From PALSA-1006 sp963733265 (GTDB lineage Bacteria > Pseudomonadota > Gammaproteobacteria > Burkholderiales > Gallionellaceae): a stretch of DNA of 64,000 nucleotides. The stretch is taken from positions 1 through 64,000 of the forward strand of contig CAVTCF010000004.1 of the NCBI GenBank assembly GCA_963733265.1, read 5' to 3'. This document shows, in pieces, positions 16,625 to 25,370 of the stretch. Numbering within the stretch: position 1 is the stretch's first letter; each line of letters opens with the position of its first letter. The position numbers and the translations under genes are program-made. Under the pieces are notes generated by a model, which was given only the letters and a program-made list of their open reading frames with translations, had not been told where the DNA came from and searched no databases.

Positions 16625-17026
16625 TCAACGTAAGAACGACACAATTCTTTTGTACAGGTGCCGTATTGATCTCCCAAAAGAATTATTATCAGCCGATGGA
16701 TTAACGGTTCTTGTTTCTGTCGTCGTATCGGATTGCGGGTATTTAAGTGCCTCAGGTAGTTGCGTAACTTGCATCGCGAGTTCGTTGACCATGGCAGTTA
16801 GATTGTCTACGTGAGCAGCGTCAATGAATAATTCTACCCATTCATTTTTCTCAACAAGCGTATTGGTGTGCTCCGCGATCCCAAAATCGGGTAACAGATG
16901 TTCTGCAATAACGGCCAATCTGACCAAAGAGTTGATTTGTGTGAATGGCTCAGTATCTAAAGAAGTTGAATGATGCAAAGCTACCACTTGGATAATTTCT
17001 TGAGGTAAACGCAAAAGGAACCTCAA
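16625..17026 (-). pseudogene. HDOD-domain fragment behind the chemoreceptor
   Basis: The frame (TTG 17026, overlapping the chemoreceptor stop) gives 133 residues. The first 60 look like the C-terminal half of an HDOD domain: LPQEIIQVVALHHS, then INSLVRLAVIAEHLLPDFGI. The first half of the domain is missing, and no proper start is seen. A deletion that joined the chemoreceptor 3' end to an HDOD gene would explain this. The remaining tail is low-complexity and unrecognised. It may be translated by coupling, but a folded HDOD domain is unlikely. Confidence 0.5.
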
Positions 17027-18936
17027 CTATTCAATTTGTTGAGCATCTCAACAAGCTGCATTGAGTTATTCTCCATTTCTTGACATAAAGTACGAGCCTT
17101 GTCTTTTTCGCCAGCATTGTAAGCCATGACAGCCTGCTTACCCAGTTCATGCACGTTAGCGTGCGGAACATCTATCGAGGCAAATACGCTGTTGTGCCCA
17201 CAAGCTTCATGTCCCTTACCCTGATACCATTTGCCAAAGGCGCAAGTCTTGTGAGTTGGCAAAGCATTTGGATCGATGTTAGTAGATCCTTCCAAATGTG
17301 CCTTGATCTTGCCCACAAATATCATATGCGCACTTTTAGCTTTGCTGATGGACAATGAAACGTCTTCCGCGACTTTAAACTTTCCGATACCACCCATCAA
17401 CTCCTCGGCAATGGCGTTCATTTCACCAGCTCCCTGAGCTGAATCATGAGCATCCTTTGCTGTAATTTGAATGGCAGCAGAGATAGCATCAATACTTTTT
17501 GAAATTTCGCTGGTTGCCACTTCCTGACCTTCTACTGCGGCAGCAATTTGAGTGACCTGTACTGCAACGGCACTGACTTGATCCAAAATATTCTTAAGCG
17601 CCTCGCCCGAATTGGCTGCCTCCGCCGTACCGGCATCAACTTGGCGCATACCACGTTCCATTTCAGCAACAGCTTCTTTGGTCTCACTCTGAATGCTTTT
17701 GATCATCTCATCAATTTCGCGGGTCGCGATGGATGTTCGTTCAGACAAGGCCCGTACCTCATCGGCAACGACGGCAAAACCTCTACCATGCTCACCAGCT
17801 CGCGCCGCTTCGATAGCCGCATTTAATGCAAGCAAATTGGTTTGATCAGCGATTTCCTTGATGGTGCTAATAATAGTGCCAATCTGGTTACTACGGTTCC
17901 CCAAAGTTGTGACTGTTTGAGACGACTTTTGTACCGTATCCGCTATTTGGCGCATGACTTTGATTGTGCCGTCGACAATTGAAGAGCCGTCGTGCGCGGA
18001 CTGCGATGCCAGTCTGGCACCATCGGCGGCCAGTTGGCAATTTTGAGCAATGCTTCCTGATGTAATCGATATATCTTTGCTAGTTTTAGCAACACTATTT
18101 GCCTGAATGGCTACTTCGGCAGTTTTGTCGCTGATATGATCAGCTACCAAGTGGATACGGTAGGCTGAGACTGAGACTTTTGCGGCGGTTGCGGCAACAT
18201 CTTTAACCGAAGAACTCACATTGGTAATCATTCCATTAAATGAGTGCCCCAGTTGACCCATTTCGCTCTTGCCACTTTCCAAATGACTGATGTCTAAGTT
18301 CCCTTCGGCGACATGGCGCGTTTTTTCCACAACATTTTGAATAGGTAACACAATACTGCGTGTAATGAAGAAAGCGGCCAAACCACTGACCAATATTGCG
18401 ACTAATGAAAAAACTATTGAATTTGTTTGGGCTGAATTGACTGCTTCCGCCATCTCCATTTGTTGATCTTTCATCGCTGTTTCACAGGCCTCTTGGACTT
18501 TGCGTGCTGCTGCCACCATTTTCTTGTCTACTTCGTCAAGCACCGATTTTTGCGCACTGCCAGACTGAAGCATTTCTGCCAAACGACGAAACTCAACCTC
18601 GTAATCTGCCGTGGCTGCCATCACATCATCCATCAATTTCTTGTTCTCAGTCTCTTGAAATTGCTCTTTGGCATTTTGCGCAAGCTTTTTGATTTCTGCA
18701 ATGGCTTTCAGTGTGTTATCCCGATAGACGACATCTCCGCGAATAATGAGATTCTTCTCGTGGCGGCGAGCTTCCAGAATACTGATGACTATCATCTGCA
18801 TATTGGCAGACTTGGCAGAACGATCGGTCATCTTGATGATGCCTACATGTTCAATATATATAGCACTCCCTAACAGGGTAAACACCAGACAAAAGCCGGT
18901 GATTATCTTGGTGCCGATTTTTATATTTTTCCACAT
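17023..18936 (-). CDS. Methyl-accepting chemotaxis protein with C-terminal zinc-binding (CZB) domain
   Basis: The 637-residue receptor has: TM helix about 8-30, a four-helix periplasmic sensor to about 170, TM helix about 173-197, HAMP, and a signalling domain with the conserved hairpin tip (NQIGTIISTIKEIADQTNLL, then GRGFAVVADEVRALSERT). After it comes a CZB domain: HMIFVGKIKAHLEG, KTCAFGKWYQGKG and VPHANVHELG provide the His/Cys ligands. CZB receptors sense zinc-linked signals such as oxidants in known cases. The protein is intact and of normal length. There are no che genes nearby. The short HDOD fragment behind it overlaps by 4 bp. Confidence 0.93.
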   Translation of the reverse strand: MWKNIKIGTKIITGFCLVFTLLGSAIYIEHVGIIKMTDRSAKSANMQMIVISILEARRHEKNLIIRGDVVYRDNTLKAIAEIKKLAQNAKEQFQETENKKLMDDVMAATADYEVEFRRLAEMLQSGSAQKSVLDEVDKKMVAAARKVQEACETAMKDQQMEMAEAVNSAQTNSIVFSLVAILVSGLAAFFITRSIVLPIQNVVEKTRHVAEGNLDISHLESGKSEMGQLGHSFNGMITNVSSSVKDVAATAAKVSVSAYRIHLVADHISDKTAEVAIQANSVAKTSKDISITSGSIAQNCQLAADGARLASQSAHDGSSIVDGTIKVMRQIADTVQKSSQTVTTLGNRSNQIGTIISTIKEIADQTNLLALNAAIEAARAGEHGRGFAVVADEVRALSERTSIATREIDEMIKSIQSETKEAVAEMERGMRQVDAGTAEAANSGEALKNILDQVSAVAVQVTQIAAAVEGQEVATSEISKSIDAISAAIQITAKDAHDSAQGAGEMNAIAEELMGGIGKFKVAEDVSLSISKAKSAHMIFVGKIKAHLEGSTNIDPNALPTHKTCAFGKWYQGKGHEACGHNSVFASIDVPHANVHELGKQAVMAYNAGEKDKARTLCQEMENNSMQLVEMLNKLNS

Positions 18937-19137
18937 TGCTTACACCCTCCTAATTCACTATTACTTTGGCCTGCATTTTTTATGCGGCCTCTGGTTCTAT
19001 CGGCAATTTGTCAGACAACTTAAACGAAAGTTAAATTCGAAACGCCTACGACAGTAACCGGTTTCTACCTTTGAAAACTGTGAATTCTCTGCCCGCTAAC
19101 GGTCATTGCTTAGGATATCAATTTCATTCAACGTATC

Positions 19138-19340
19138 CTAGGTGCCAATCTCCTTTATTGGTAGAGCGAAATATATCGTCGCACCCTCATTCACTTTGCC
19201 CTCTGCCCATACTCGACCACCATGGCGAGTAATGATGCGCTTAACAATGGCGAGTCCGATACCGGTGCCTTCAAATTCGTTAACAGCGTGCAGGCGTTGA
19301 AATACGCCGAACAACTTGTCGGCGTAAAGGATAGGAAATT
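19138..19340 (-). pseudogene. Histidine kinase remnant (end of the ATPase domain)
   Basis: The frame from about 19340 to the stop at 19138 encodes YADKLFGVFQRLH, EGTGIGLAIVKRIITRHGGR and a closing strand ATIYFALP, the G2 box and C terminus of a HATPase_c domain. It is of the type found in phytochrome-like or hybrid sensor kinases. Everything before YADK is gone: upstream bases belong to the IS91 flank. The kinase was evidently cut by that insertion or an associated deletion. Confidence 0.75.
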
Positions 19341-19534
19341 CAACTGCACAAGTCAATTTATTTCCGGCCATTTTCGGCATCCCCACCCCAAGCCAATCCC
19401 ATTCTCATCTTCGCATCCCTGAAAAAGCCTTCGCTTCGTCTTCCTCTTCCCCAAAATCGTAGTAATTTCCCCAAAACCCGCCCCACGCTGAACCCGATGC
19501 ACAGCCCTTCCCAAAGCATGCTGAAAACTTCTTT

Positions 19535-20971
19535 TCACCAAGCGACACTCTGATCAAATTCGATTTCCGGTTCCGGCTCGACTATCACCCATTCGTGATC
19601 ACTACCTGCCTGCGCAAAATTCGCTGCCAATTCCCACAGCGGTGGCCCGCGTGCAGGAGCGATTCTCGGTGGCTGGCTTGATTCGCCGATATGCTCCAGA
19701 ATCTTCCTCACGTCACTCGCCTCGTTGATGAAGGCGATAATTCGCATCTGGGCTTGGCAGATCGGACAGGTTAAGGGGAATGCTTCATAAATGCGCGCCA
19801 GCAGCATGGCCCACAGATAGTGCGACGCACGGCGAGGTTTTTCCTCTGCTCCGGCGGCATCCGCAAGCGGCAAAGACGGTGCAATCACCGCCACCGGAGC
19901 CATTGCGATGACTGCCGCGCGCAGGGGCGAGTTGGGTGCCAGCACACCGTAATAGCGATGCCGATGCGAACGGGGTGGCGGCACTAATGCTGCGATTTTA
20001 CCGATCAGTTCCAGCGGTGTCAGCACCAGATCGCTTGAACCATCAAGGCCGGGCTTGGGACTGTGGTAGACCAGATGTTCGGCATCCAGTTGTTGCAGAT
20101 GTTCCAGCGCGAAGGGTGGGCGTGCGCAGTAACGCAGCAGACGCTCCAATCCTGCCCGGTCTTTCTGGTTAATGCATACCGAGGCATCCACTGAAAACCC
20201 GCCGCCATGTACCCAACTGCCCATCACCTCAGCATCGCCCTTGTCAAACAGGCCGCGACGGACGAAAGTGCGCAGTATCCGCCGACGAACCTCTGCTTGT
20301 ACTTTGGAAATGGCGGACTCATCAATCCATGTCGCCGCATGAAAATCCACCCCCGCCCCATCGCCAGCATTGGCGGCTGGCTCAAATACCCCGTCAACGA
20401 TACAGCAGTGAAAGTGGACGTGCTCGTTAAGGGACGAGCCGAAGCGGTGGATGAAGGCAACCGCGCCTATTCGGGCTTGGGCATTGCAACCCGGGCTGTG
20501 TTCGCGCAAGCACCGTTCCACCTCGCGCAGAAAGATGCGCAAGACAGCACCTTGCAAGGCTACATCACGTTGCAAGTAATAGCGCAGCCGCTTGGGCACC
20601 GAGAGTACCCATTGACGTACCGGCAACCGGGGAAACACGTGATCGGCCAGATGCGCGGCTGTTTCGACCATGCGCCGTGTGTTGCACGAAGGGCATACGC
20701 CACGACCTTTGCAGGAGAAGGCGATCAGGAAGTCGTGTCCGCACTCGTCACAATGAGCTCTGGCGAAACCGTGCGCCAAAATTCCGCATTCGAGATAGCG
20801 ACGAAAGGCATTCTCCACATGAGCAGGCGGCGATTCATTGTATTCCCCGCTTGAGAGTGCCAGCCAGGTTTCGAAGTGCGTCTGAACAGTGCGATACCAC
20901 AGCGTCTGTTCGGGACGGCGGCGCTGGTAGCACTGGGTACGGGGTGCGACAGATTTGACAGGGGCATCCAC
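19535..20971 (-). CDS. IS91-family transposase
   Basis: The 478-residue protein has the IS91 (HUH, rolling-circle) layout. An N-terminal zinc-binding region carries CDECGHDFLIAFSCKGRG and CPSCNTRR. The HUH-type pair is ..HVHFHCCIVDGVF. A Y2-transposase domain follows, with an extra zinc knuckle CPICQAQM near the C terminus. Such elements move by rolling-circle replication and can carry adjacent DNA. The 3' side abuts the histidine-kinase remnant. Exact element ends (ori and ter) are not certain from sequence alone. The coding frame is intact. Confidence 0.92.
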   Translation of the reverse strand: MDAPVKSVAPRTQCYQRRRPEQTLWYRTVQTHFETWLALSSGEYNESPPAHVENAFRRYLECGILAHGFARAHCDECGHDFLIAFSCKGRGVCPSCNTRRMVETAAHLADHVFPRLPVRQWVLSVPKRLRYYLQRDVALQGAVLRIFLREVERCLREHSPGCNAQARIGAVAFIHRFGSSLNEHVHFHCCIVDGVFEPAANAGDGAGVDFHAATWIDESAISKVQAEVRRRILRTFVRRGLFDKGDAEVMGSWVHGGGFSVDASVCINQKDRAGLERLLRYCARPPFALEHLQQLDAEHLVYHSPKPGLDGSSDLVLTPLELIGKIAALVPPPRSHRHRYYGVLAPNSPLRAAVIAMAPVAVIAPSLPLADAAGAEEKPRRASHYLWAMLLARIYEAFPLTCPICQAQMRIIAFINEASDVRKILEHIGESSQPPRIAPARGPPLWELAANFAQAGSDHEWVIVEPEPEIEFDQSVAW

Positions 20972-21340
20972 GGGGTAATCCCATTCTGAATTTGAGGCAC
21001 ATCAACCGTGCAGAGACAGAATGGGGGGAACGTAGCCCGAACAGCGTCAACAGGGAGGAGCGGCAACTCGCCGGGTTCGGCTTGTGCCTTGTGGTCGAGG
21101 TCTGACAGCGAAATGGAATGATCGTTCCATTTTAATGCAGCACTGCTGCAACAAGTCTGTAATCGATACGGATGAACACAAGGCAAACAGCACTGCCTAT
21201 TGACCGAGCAGTGTTAAAATGCCCGTCATGCTCAATGACCGTGCGCAAATCCTGCTAAAGGTTACTATGAGAGAAATTGACTGGCTGCTCCTCTGCACAT
21301 AAGAGCCATAGATGTTAGTGATGGCAATCAGTCAAGTGTC
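20972..21340. other. IS91 upstream region, no gene seen
   Basis: This stretch of about 370 bp between the IS91 transposase start and the RIT 2 left end holds a perfect 8-bp inverted repeat, AAATGGAA (21111-21118) and TTCCATTT (21125-21132). A second imperfect one lies near 20983-21035 (ATTCTGAATT against GACAGAATGG). It probably contains one IS91 terminus. No convincing coding frame is present. Confidence 0.4.
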
Positions 21341-21372
21341 GGCCATTATGCATAGTACCCAATTATGGATAG
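21341..21372. repeat. RIT element 2, left end (two 11-bp repeats)
   Basis: ATTATGCATAG and ATTATGGATAG are separated by TACCCA and preceded by GGCC. No outer palindrome is present on this side, unlike RIT 1 but like the mini-RIT at 10900. Confidence 0.85.
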
Positions 21373-21373
21373 T

Positions 21374-22693
21374 GGTTCATCAGACTTTCCCATGGGTAAC
21401 ATGAGCCGGATATAGATCAAGTCCACCGCAATGGAAATAGATTGCGATCTTGAAATGGTCCTGGTTCCTGAATCCACAGGCACGTTTTTGTACAGTTGCA
21501 ATTTTAGAGTTCAATCCCTCCGCTACAGCATTGGTGATGCGATGTTTGAAATAGGTCAACACATTCGGCAAGTGCCGCGCTATCAATTTCGCCGCATCAA
21601 TCATGGGCTGCAAGCGGCTGTGTGTCGCCCAGTAAAACCATCGCTTCCAGAATTTCAGCGCCCAAGCCGCAGACGAGTAGTTCCACAACTCCCGCAACAC
21701 TTCCTTGAGCGCCCAAGCACGACTGGTCTTAAGTTCACAGCTTTGCAGTTCCTTGAATCGTGCTTTCGCTTTGTCTGTCATATTCTGCGAATTAGTCAGC
21801 CACAAATATTTGCTGTTAACCAACGTGCTGTTCCCTTCATCCATCAGCAACCTATGTTCCTGTTTTCTGACACGGTCTACCGCCTCAACGACATGGCGCA
21901 TGATGTGGAAACGGTCAAACACCATCTTGTCATCAGCACCCGAAACGTTTTCTCGGCAGGCGTTAATGAAAGCGGGCCACATATCGAGGCTGATCGCCTC
22001 GATGCCGGCACAACGTTCCTTTCCAAAGGCTTCGAAGTAGGCTGCCAAACTGCCTTCTTTACGACCTTCCCCAACATATTCCACCGTCGCCTTCTCCAAA
22101 TCGCAGACCAGGGTCATGTACTGATGCCCCTTGGCGATGGCCTTTTCATCCACGCCGATCTGCTTGGGCAACGCGTCTCCCTTGGCTGCTCGTCCGCGCA
22201 ACACAGCGCGCTCCATCAAATGCCACGCCTGATCCCAGCTGATGCGCAGCAGTCCTGCGGCACGTTCAATATTGGCCGCCAACAGGACATTCACCGCCAG
22301 CGCTTCGAACAAGTGCGTAAATCGACTCCCTTCATCCGCCCATGGCAAGCGCGCTTGCCGAACCCCATGCTCAGAACACGAAATGCGCGGCGGACTGGCA
22401 TGCAAGTAAGTCAGAAACTGGCAGCTATCCAAGTGTCGCCAAACCCGTTCAGCAGAATGGTCATAAACAGCATGTTCCTGTCCGCATTCAGGGCAGACAA
22501 ATCGCTCTCCCTTTGTATGACCAACATACACATCAACCCGACCTTGTGCCATATCCAGCTCAACACGATCTACTGTCCATGGTTCGGTTATACCCAGCAA
22601 GTGCCGGTACAGTTCATTGCTTTCCATCGCTCGTCTCCCAACAAACTCAGAGACGATAGCTTAACTTTTACCCACGCAAATGTCAGATGAACC
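21374..22693. mobile_element. ISL3-family insertion sequence
   Basis: Inverted ends read GGTTCATCAGACTTTCCC (from 21374) and, on the minus strand from 22693, GGTTCATCTGACATTTGC, both followed within 2 bases by TGGGTAA. The flanks TGGATAGT (21366-21373) and TGAATAGT (22694-22701) are an 8-bp target duplication with one mismatch, which fits ISL3 behaviour. The insertion lies at the inner edge of the RIT 2 left end. Confidence 0.88.
21380..22627 (-). CDS. ISL3-family transposase
   Basis: The 415-residue protein begins with a zinc-ribbon-like segment (FVCPECGQEHAVYDHS, then ISCSEHG). A helix-turn-helix region (RISWDQAWHLMERAV) follows, then the DDE domain: IGVDEKAIAKGHQY (first Asp), ISLDMWPAFINACREN (second Asp), and AVAEGLNSKIATVQKRACGFRN containing the Glu. 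Length and order match ISL3 transposases. The frame is intact. A long open frame on the opposite strand is a shadow of this gene. Confidence 0.93.
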   Translation of the reverse strand: MESNELYRHLLGITEPWTVDRVELDMAQGRVDVYVGHTKGERFVCPECGQEHAVYDHSAERVWRHLDSCQFLTYLHASPPRISCSEHGVRQARLPWADEGSRFTHLFEALAVNVLLAANIERAAGLLRISWDQAWHLMERAVLRGRAAKGDALPKQIGVDEKAIAKGHQYMTLVCDLEKATVEYVGEGRKEGSLAAYFEAFGKERCAGIEAISLDMWPAFINACRENVSGADDKMVFDRFHIMRHVVEAVDRVRKQEHRLLMDEGNSTLVNSKYLWLTNSQNMTDKAKARFKELQSCELKTSRAWALKEVLRELWNYSSAAWALKFWKRWFYWATHSRLQPMIDAAKLIARHLPNVLTYFKHRITNAVAEGLNSKIATVQKRACGFRNQDHFKIAIYFHCGGLDLYPAHVTHGKV

Positions 22694-22824
22694 TGAATAG
22701 TATTTATACATGCTGAGCTGGCAGGCCTTATAGACACTAGTTTTTTTGCAGACTTAAAACCAAAATAGTAGACATAATTTTAGCGTTCAATTGAACTGGC
22801 GATCCCCTAATAACGGAGATCGTC

Positions 22825-24078
22825 ATGAACACTGTAACCATACTTCACCCCACGTCCCAAGCTTGGTTAAACAATAGCGCACTCGCGCCGCACGTGAATG
22901 CGTTTGCCGCTCACCTTGAGGATGGTCGATATGCGGTCAATACAACCAAGAATTATTTTGCTGGCATCGCTCATTTTGCGCGTTGGATGACCCAGACTTG
23001 CTTGCCATTGCAATTGCTCGATGAGCACGGTGTCGATCAGTTTCTGAATCATCATTTGGCACATTGCGATTGTCCCCCGCCAGCGCTGCAAAATCTGCGC
23101 GATATTAGAGCCGCACTGCATCACCTCTTAGATGTGCTGCGCGAACAGGGTGTGATTGCTGAACTGACATCGCCAACTGGCCATATAGCTGACGAACTTC
23201 ATCGCTACGACGAATATATGCACAAGGCAAGAGGCTTGAGTGCAGGAACACGGAGCGCTCGACTTCGCATCGTTGAGCGACTGTTGCTGTACAAGTTTGC
23301 GAACTGCCCTATTGTGCTTGGCGAACTGCATCCAGATGACGTACGCCACTTCATTTCCTCGCAACTCCAACTGCGCGGCACAGCATCCAATGCATCCGCT
23401 CTGACATCGGCGTTGCGCACCTACTTGCGTTACCGTACTACTTGCGGTGACCAAGTGGATGGCTTGCTGGGCGTGATTGCATCGCCAGCGCACTGGGGAC
23501 TCGCCTCACTGCCACGTGCCCTCAATCCCAAGGATGTTGAACGTTTGCTCGCTTCGTTCACCTCCTCACTGCCATCCCCGCGACGCGGCTATGCCATCGT
23601 GCGCTGCGCACTGGATATGGGTTTGCGTAGCAGCGAAATAGCCAATCTTCAATTGGCTGATATCGACTGGCGTGCCGGAACTGTAACGCTCAAACACACC
23701 AAATCACTGTGCCAAGATATCCTGCCGCTACCAGAGCTTACCGGACAGGCGCTTGCTGAGTATGTGCAGCACGAACGCCCCAAGACCACGAACTCGGCAG
23801 TCTTCGTTCGTTGTCTGGCACCTCGTGATACTCCCATCGGTGCCGATGGGGTCAGGCGCGTTATCCGCGATGCATATCGACGAATTGGCTTAACGCACGG
23901 GCGTTCCCACGCACTACGCCATTCCCTGGCATGTCGACTGCTGTATCATGGCAGTTCGCTCAAAGAAGTGGCTGATGTTCTCCGCCATCGTTCGCTGAAC
24001 ACTTCTCTCATCTATGCCAAACTTGATACCTCACGACTGGGCGCGGTTGCGCTTCCTTGGCCAGGGAGCGCAAAATGA
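22825..24078 (+). CDS. RIT element 2 tyrosine recombinase, first gene (RitA type, long form)
   Basis: This 417-residue recombinase has its ATG at 22825 behind ACGGAGA. Two core-binding-like segments lie at about residues 10-110 and 120-215. The catalytic domain shows DMGLRSSEIANL, LKHTKSLCQDILPL, HALRHSLACRL and LRHRSLNTSLIYAKLD. From about residue 120 onward it is closely similar to RitA of element 1, which lacks the first ~100 residues. The last bases overlap the start of the next gene (ATGA), so translation is coupled. It is presumably the specific partner for the ATTATGnATAG-type ends. Confidence 0.9.
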   Translation: MNTVTILHPTSQAWLNNSALAPHVNAFAAHLEDGRYAVNTTKNYFAGIAHFARWMTQTCLPLQLLDEHGVDQFLNHHLAHCDCPPPALQNLRDIRAALHHLLDVLREQGVIAELTSPTGHIADELHRYDEYMHKARGLSAGTRSARLRIVERLLLYKFANCPIVLGELHPDDVRHFISSQLQLRGTASNASALTSALRTYLRYRTTCGDQVDGLLGVIASPAHWGLASLPRALNPKDVERLLASFTSSLPSPRRGYAIVRCALDMGLRSSEIANLQLADIDWRAGTVTLKHTKSLCQDILPLPELTGQALAEYVQHERPKTTNSAVFVRCLAPRDTPIGADGVRRVIRDAYRRIGLTHGRSHALRHSLACRLLYHGSSLKEVADVLRHRSLNTSLIYAKLDTSRLGAVALPWPGSAK

Positions 24079-25199
24079 GCGCGCCCAACCTTCTGCAGGC
24101 GCGAGTCAATGAGTATCTCGCCGAGCGTCGCCGTCTGGATTTCGAGCTGCGCACTATGGGGCTGGCTCTGGCAAGTTTCGCCAGCTACGTGGCTAGTGTG
24201 CGTCACCAAGGTCCGCTGACCGTTGATCTCATGGCCGACTGGGCACGCCAGGACAAGGCACAGATTCACAAGGCAGGTACAAAGGCACGGCGACTCAAGA
24301 TTCTTAGGCCGTTCGCACGTTGGCTACGTCAGTTCGAACCTTTGACAGAAGTGCCAGACGAGACGGTATTTGGACAGATTCCGGGACGAGTGGCGCCACA
24401 TATCTACCGTGAGGCCGAGATCGTCGAACTGATGGTTGCCGCACGCGGTATGAGCCCACAAGGCGGGCTGCGCCCCCTTACCTTTGAGACACTGTTTGGG
24501 CTAATCGCCTCTGCCGGCCTACGAGTATCCGAAGCATTGTCTCTGTTGGACGCCGATGTTGATTTGACAGAAGGATCGATAACAGTACGTCAAGCCAAGT
24601 TCGGAAAGTCGCGTCTGTTGCCACTGCATTCGAGTACCGTTGATCACCTGCTACTGACCTTGCTTTACAACACCGGAGCGAGGGTGAGTGAGATCATCGG
24701 CGTGCGATTGAGCGATGTAGTTCTCGATGGCATTGCCTTTGTGCATTTGCACGGCAAAGGCCGTAAACAACGCGCCATCCCTATATGGAGGTCAACTGCA
24801 AAGGAGATTCGCGCGTGGCTAAAACTGAATCCTCAATTTAACTCGTCATCAGCGTTGTTGCCCAACAGAGACGGCGAAGCAATGACGCGTGACAACGTGA
24901 CAAAACGCTTGGCTTTAGCTGTGCGGGCTGCCACTAAGATCGATGCCGGATTAGCCAATCACACCATCTCGCCACATACGATCAGGCACTCGACGGCCAT
25001 GCATCTACTGCAGTCGGGAGCACATGTCAGTGACGTTGCATTGTGGTTGGGGCATGAAAGCCCGACGACGACTCATCACTACGTGGAGTCTGATCTTGCC
25101 ATGAAGGAACGGGCCCTTGCCAGATTGCAGGAACCAGGAAATAAAATTCCTCGCTATCATGCTCCCGACTCTTTGATGGAGTTCTTGAAATCGCTGTAA
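24075..25199 (+). CDS. Fused RitB-RitC tyrosine recombinase of RIT element 2
   Basis: From ATG 24075 (overlapping the ritA stop, AGGGAG box upstream) the 374 residues start like RitB of element 1: core-binding domain and SAGLRVSEALSL with the first catalytic Arg. At about residue 189 (base 24640) they switch to RitC: LLYNTGARVSEIIG, GKGRKQRAIPIWRS, HTIRHSTAMHL, WLGHESPTTTHHYVESD with the Tyr. It thus has two arginine boxes but one His/Arg/Tyr set. Compared with RIT 1, about 0.84 kb spanning the ritB 3' half and ritC 5' half is missing, in frame. The stop codon TAA runs into a copy of the end repeat, ATTATGTATAG (25199-25209). Confidence 0.9.
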   Translation: MSAPNLLQARVNEYLAERRRLDFELRTMGLALASFASYVASVRHQGPLTVDLMADWARQDKAQIHKAGTKARRLKILRPFARWLRQFEPLTEVPDETVFGQIPGRVAPHIYREAEIVELMVAARGMSPQGGLRPLTFETLFGLIASAGLRVSEALSLLDADVDLTEGSITVRQAKFGKSRLLPLHSSTVDHLLLTLLYNTGARVSEIIGVRLSDVVLDGIAFVHLHGKGRKQRAIPIWRSTAKEIRAWLKLNPQFNSSSALLPNRDGEAMTRDNVTKRLALAVRAATKIDAGLANHTISPHTIRHSTAMHLLQSGAHVSDVALWLGHESPTTTHHYVESDLAMKERALARLQEPGNKIPRYHAPDSLMEFLKSL

Positions 25200-25265
25200 T
25201 TATGTATAGTGGAAAACATGCTTGCCGCTGCATTTACGGGCGGTTAGCATGTAAAAATCACGAGG

Positions 25266-25323
25266 CTATCCATAATTGGGTACTATGCATAATGGCCGTT
25301 ATGAATAGCTATACATAACGGCC
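25266..25323. repeat. RIT element 2, right end with palindrome
   Basis: Two minus-strand copies of the 11-bp unit (25266-25276, 25283-25293) flank TGGGTA. A palindrome with arms GTTATGAATAG (25298-25308) and CTATACATAAC (25309-25319) lies between two GGCC boxes. The bases beyond it (25324-25360) resemble those beyond the mini-RIT right end (both contain CACTCACCA or CATTCACCA followed by GGC), so the elements may favour similar targets. Confidence 0.85.
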
Positions 25324-25370
25324 AAAAACGGGCACTCACCAGTGGCCGCTTCACGCCCTGAGTCACTCGG

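Larger units (their letters stand above)
21341..25323. mobile_element. RIT element 2 (two-gene form) carrying an ISL3 insertion
   Basis: The left end is GGCC, ATTATGCATAG (21345-21355), TACCCA, ATTATGGATAG (21362-21372). The right end is CTATCCATAAT (25266-25276), TGGGTA, CTATGCATAAT (25283-25293) and a GGCC-bounded palindrome (25294-25323). The interior carries a RitA-type gene and a RitB-RitC fusion gene. An ISL3 element sits 1 bp inside the left repeats. The arrangement matches RIT 1 in spacing, but the repeat unit differs by one base. The element has lost one of its three separate recombinases. Confidence 0.85.

Noticed and set aside
20207..20854. 215-codon frame on the plus strand
   Set aside because: Antisense shadow of the IS91 transposase; low-complexity, no family features.
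21431..22690. 419-codon open frame on the plus strand
   Set aside because: It is the antisense of the intact ISL3 transposase and has no domain-like sequence.
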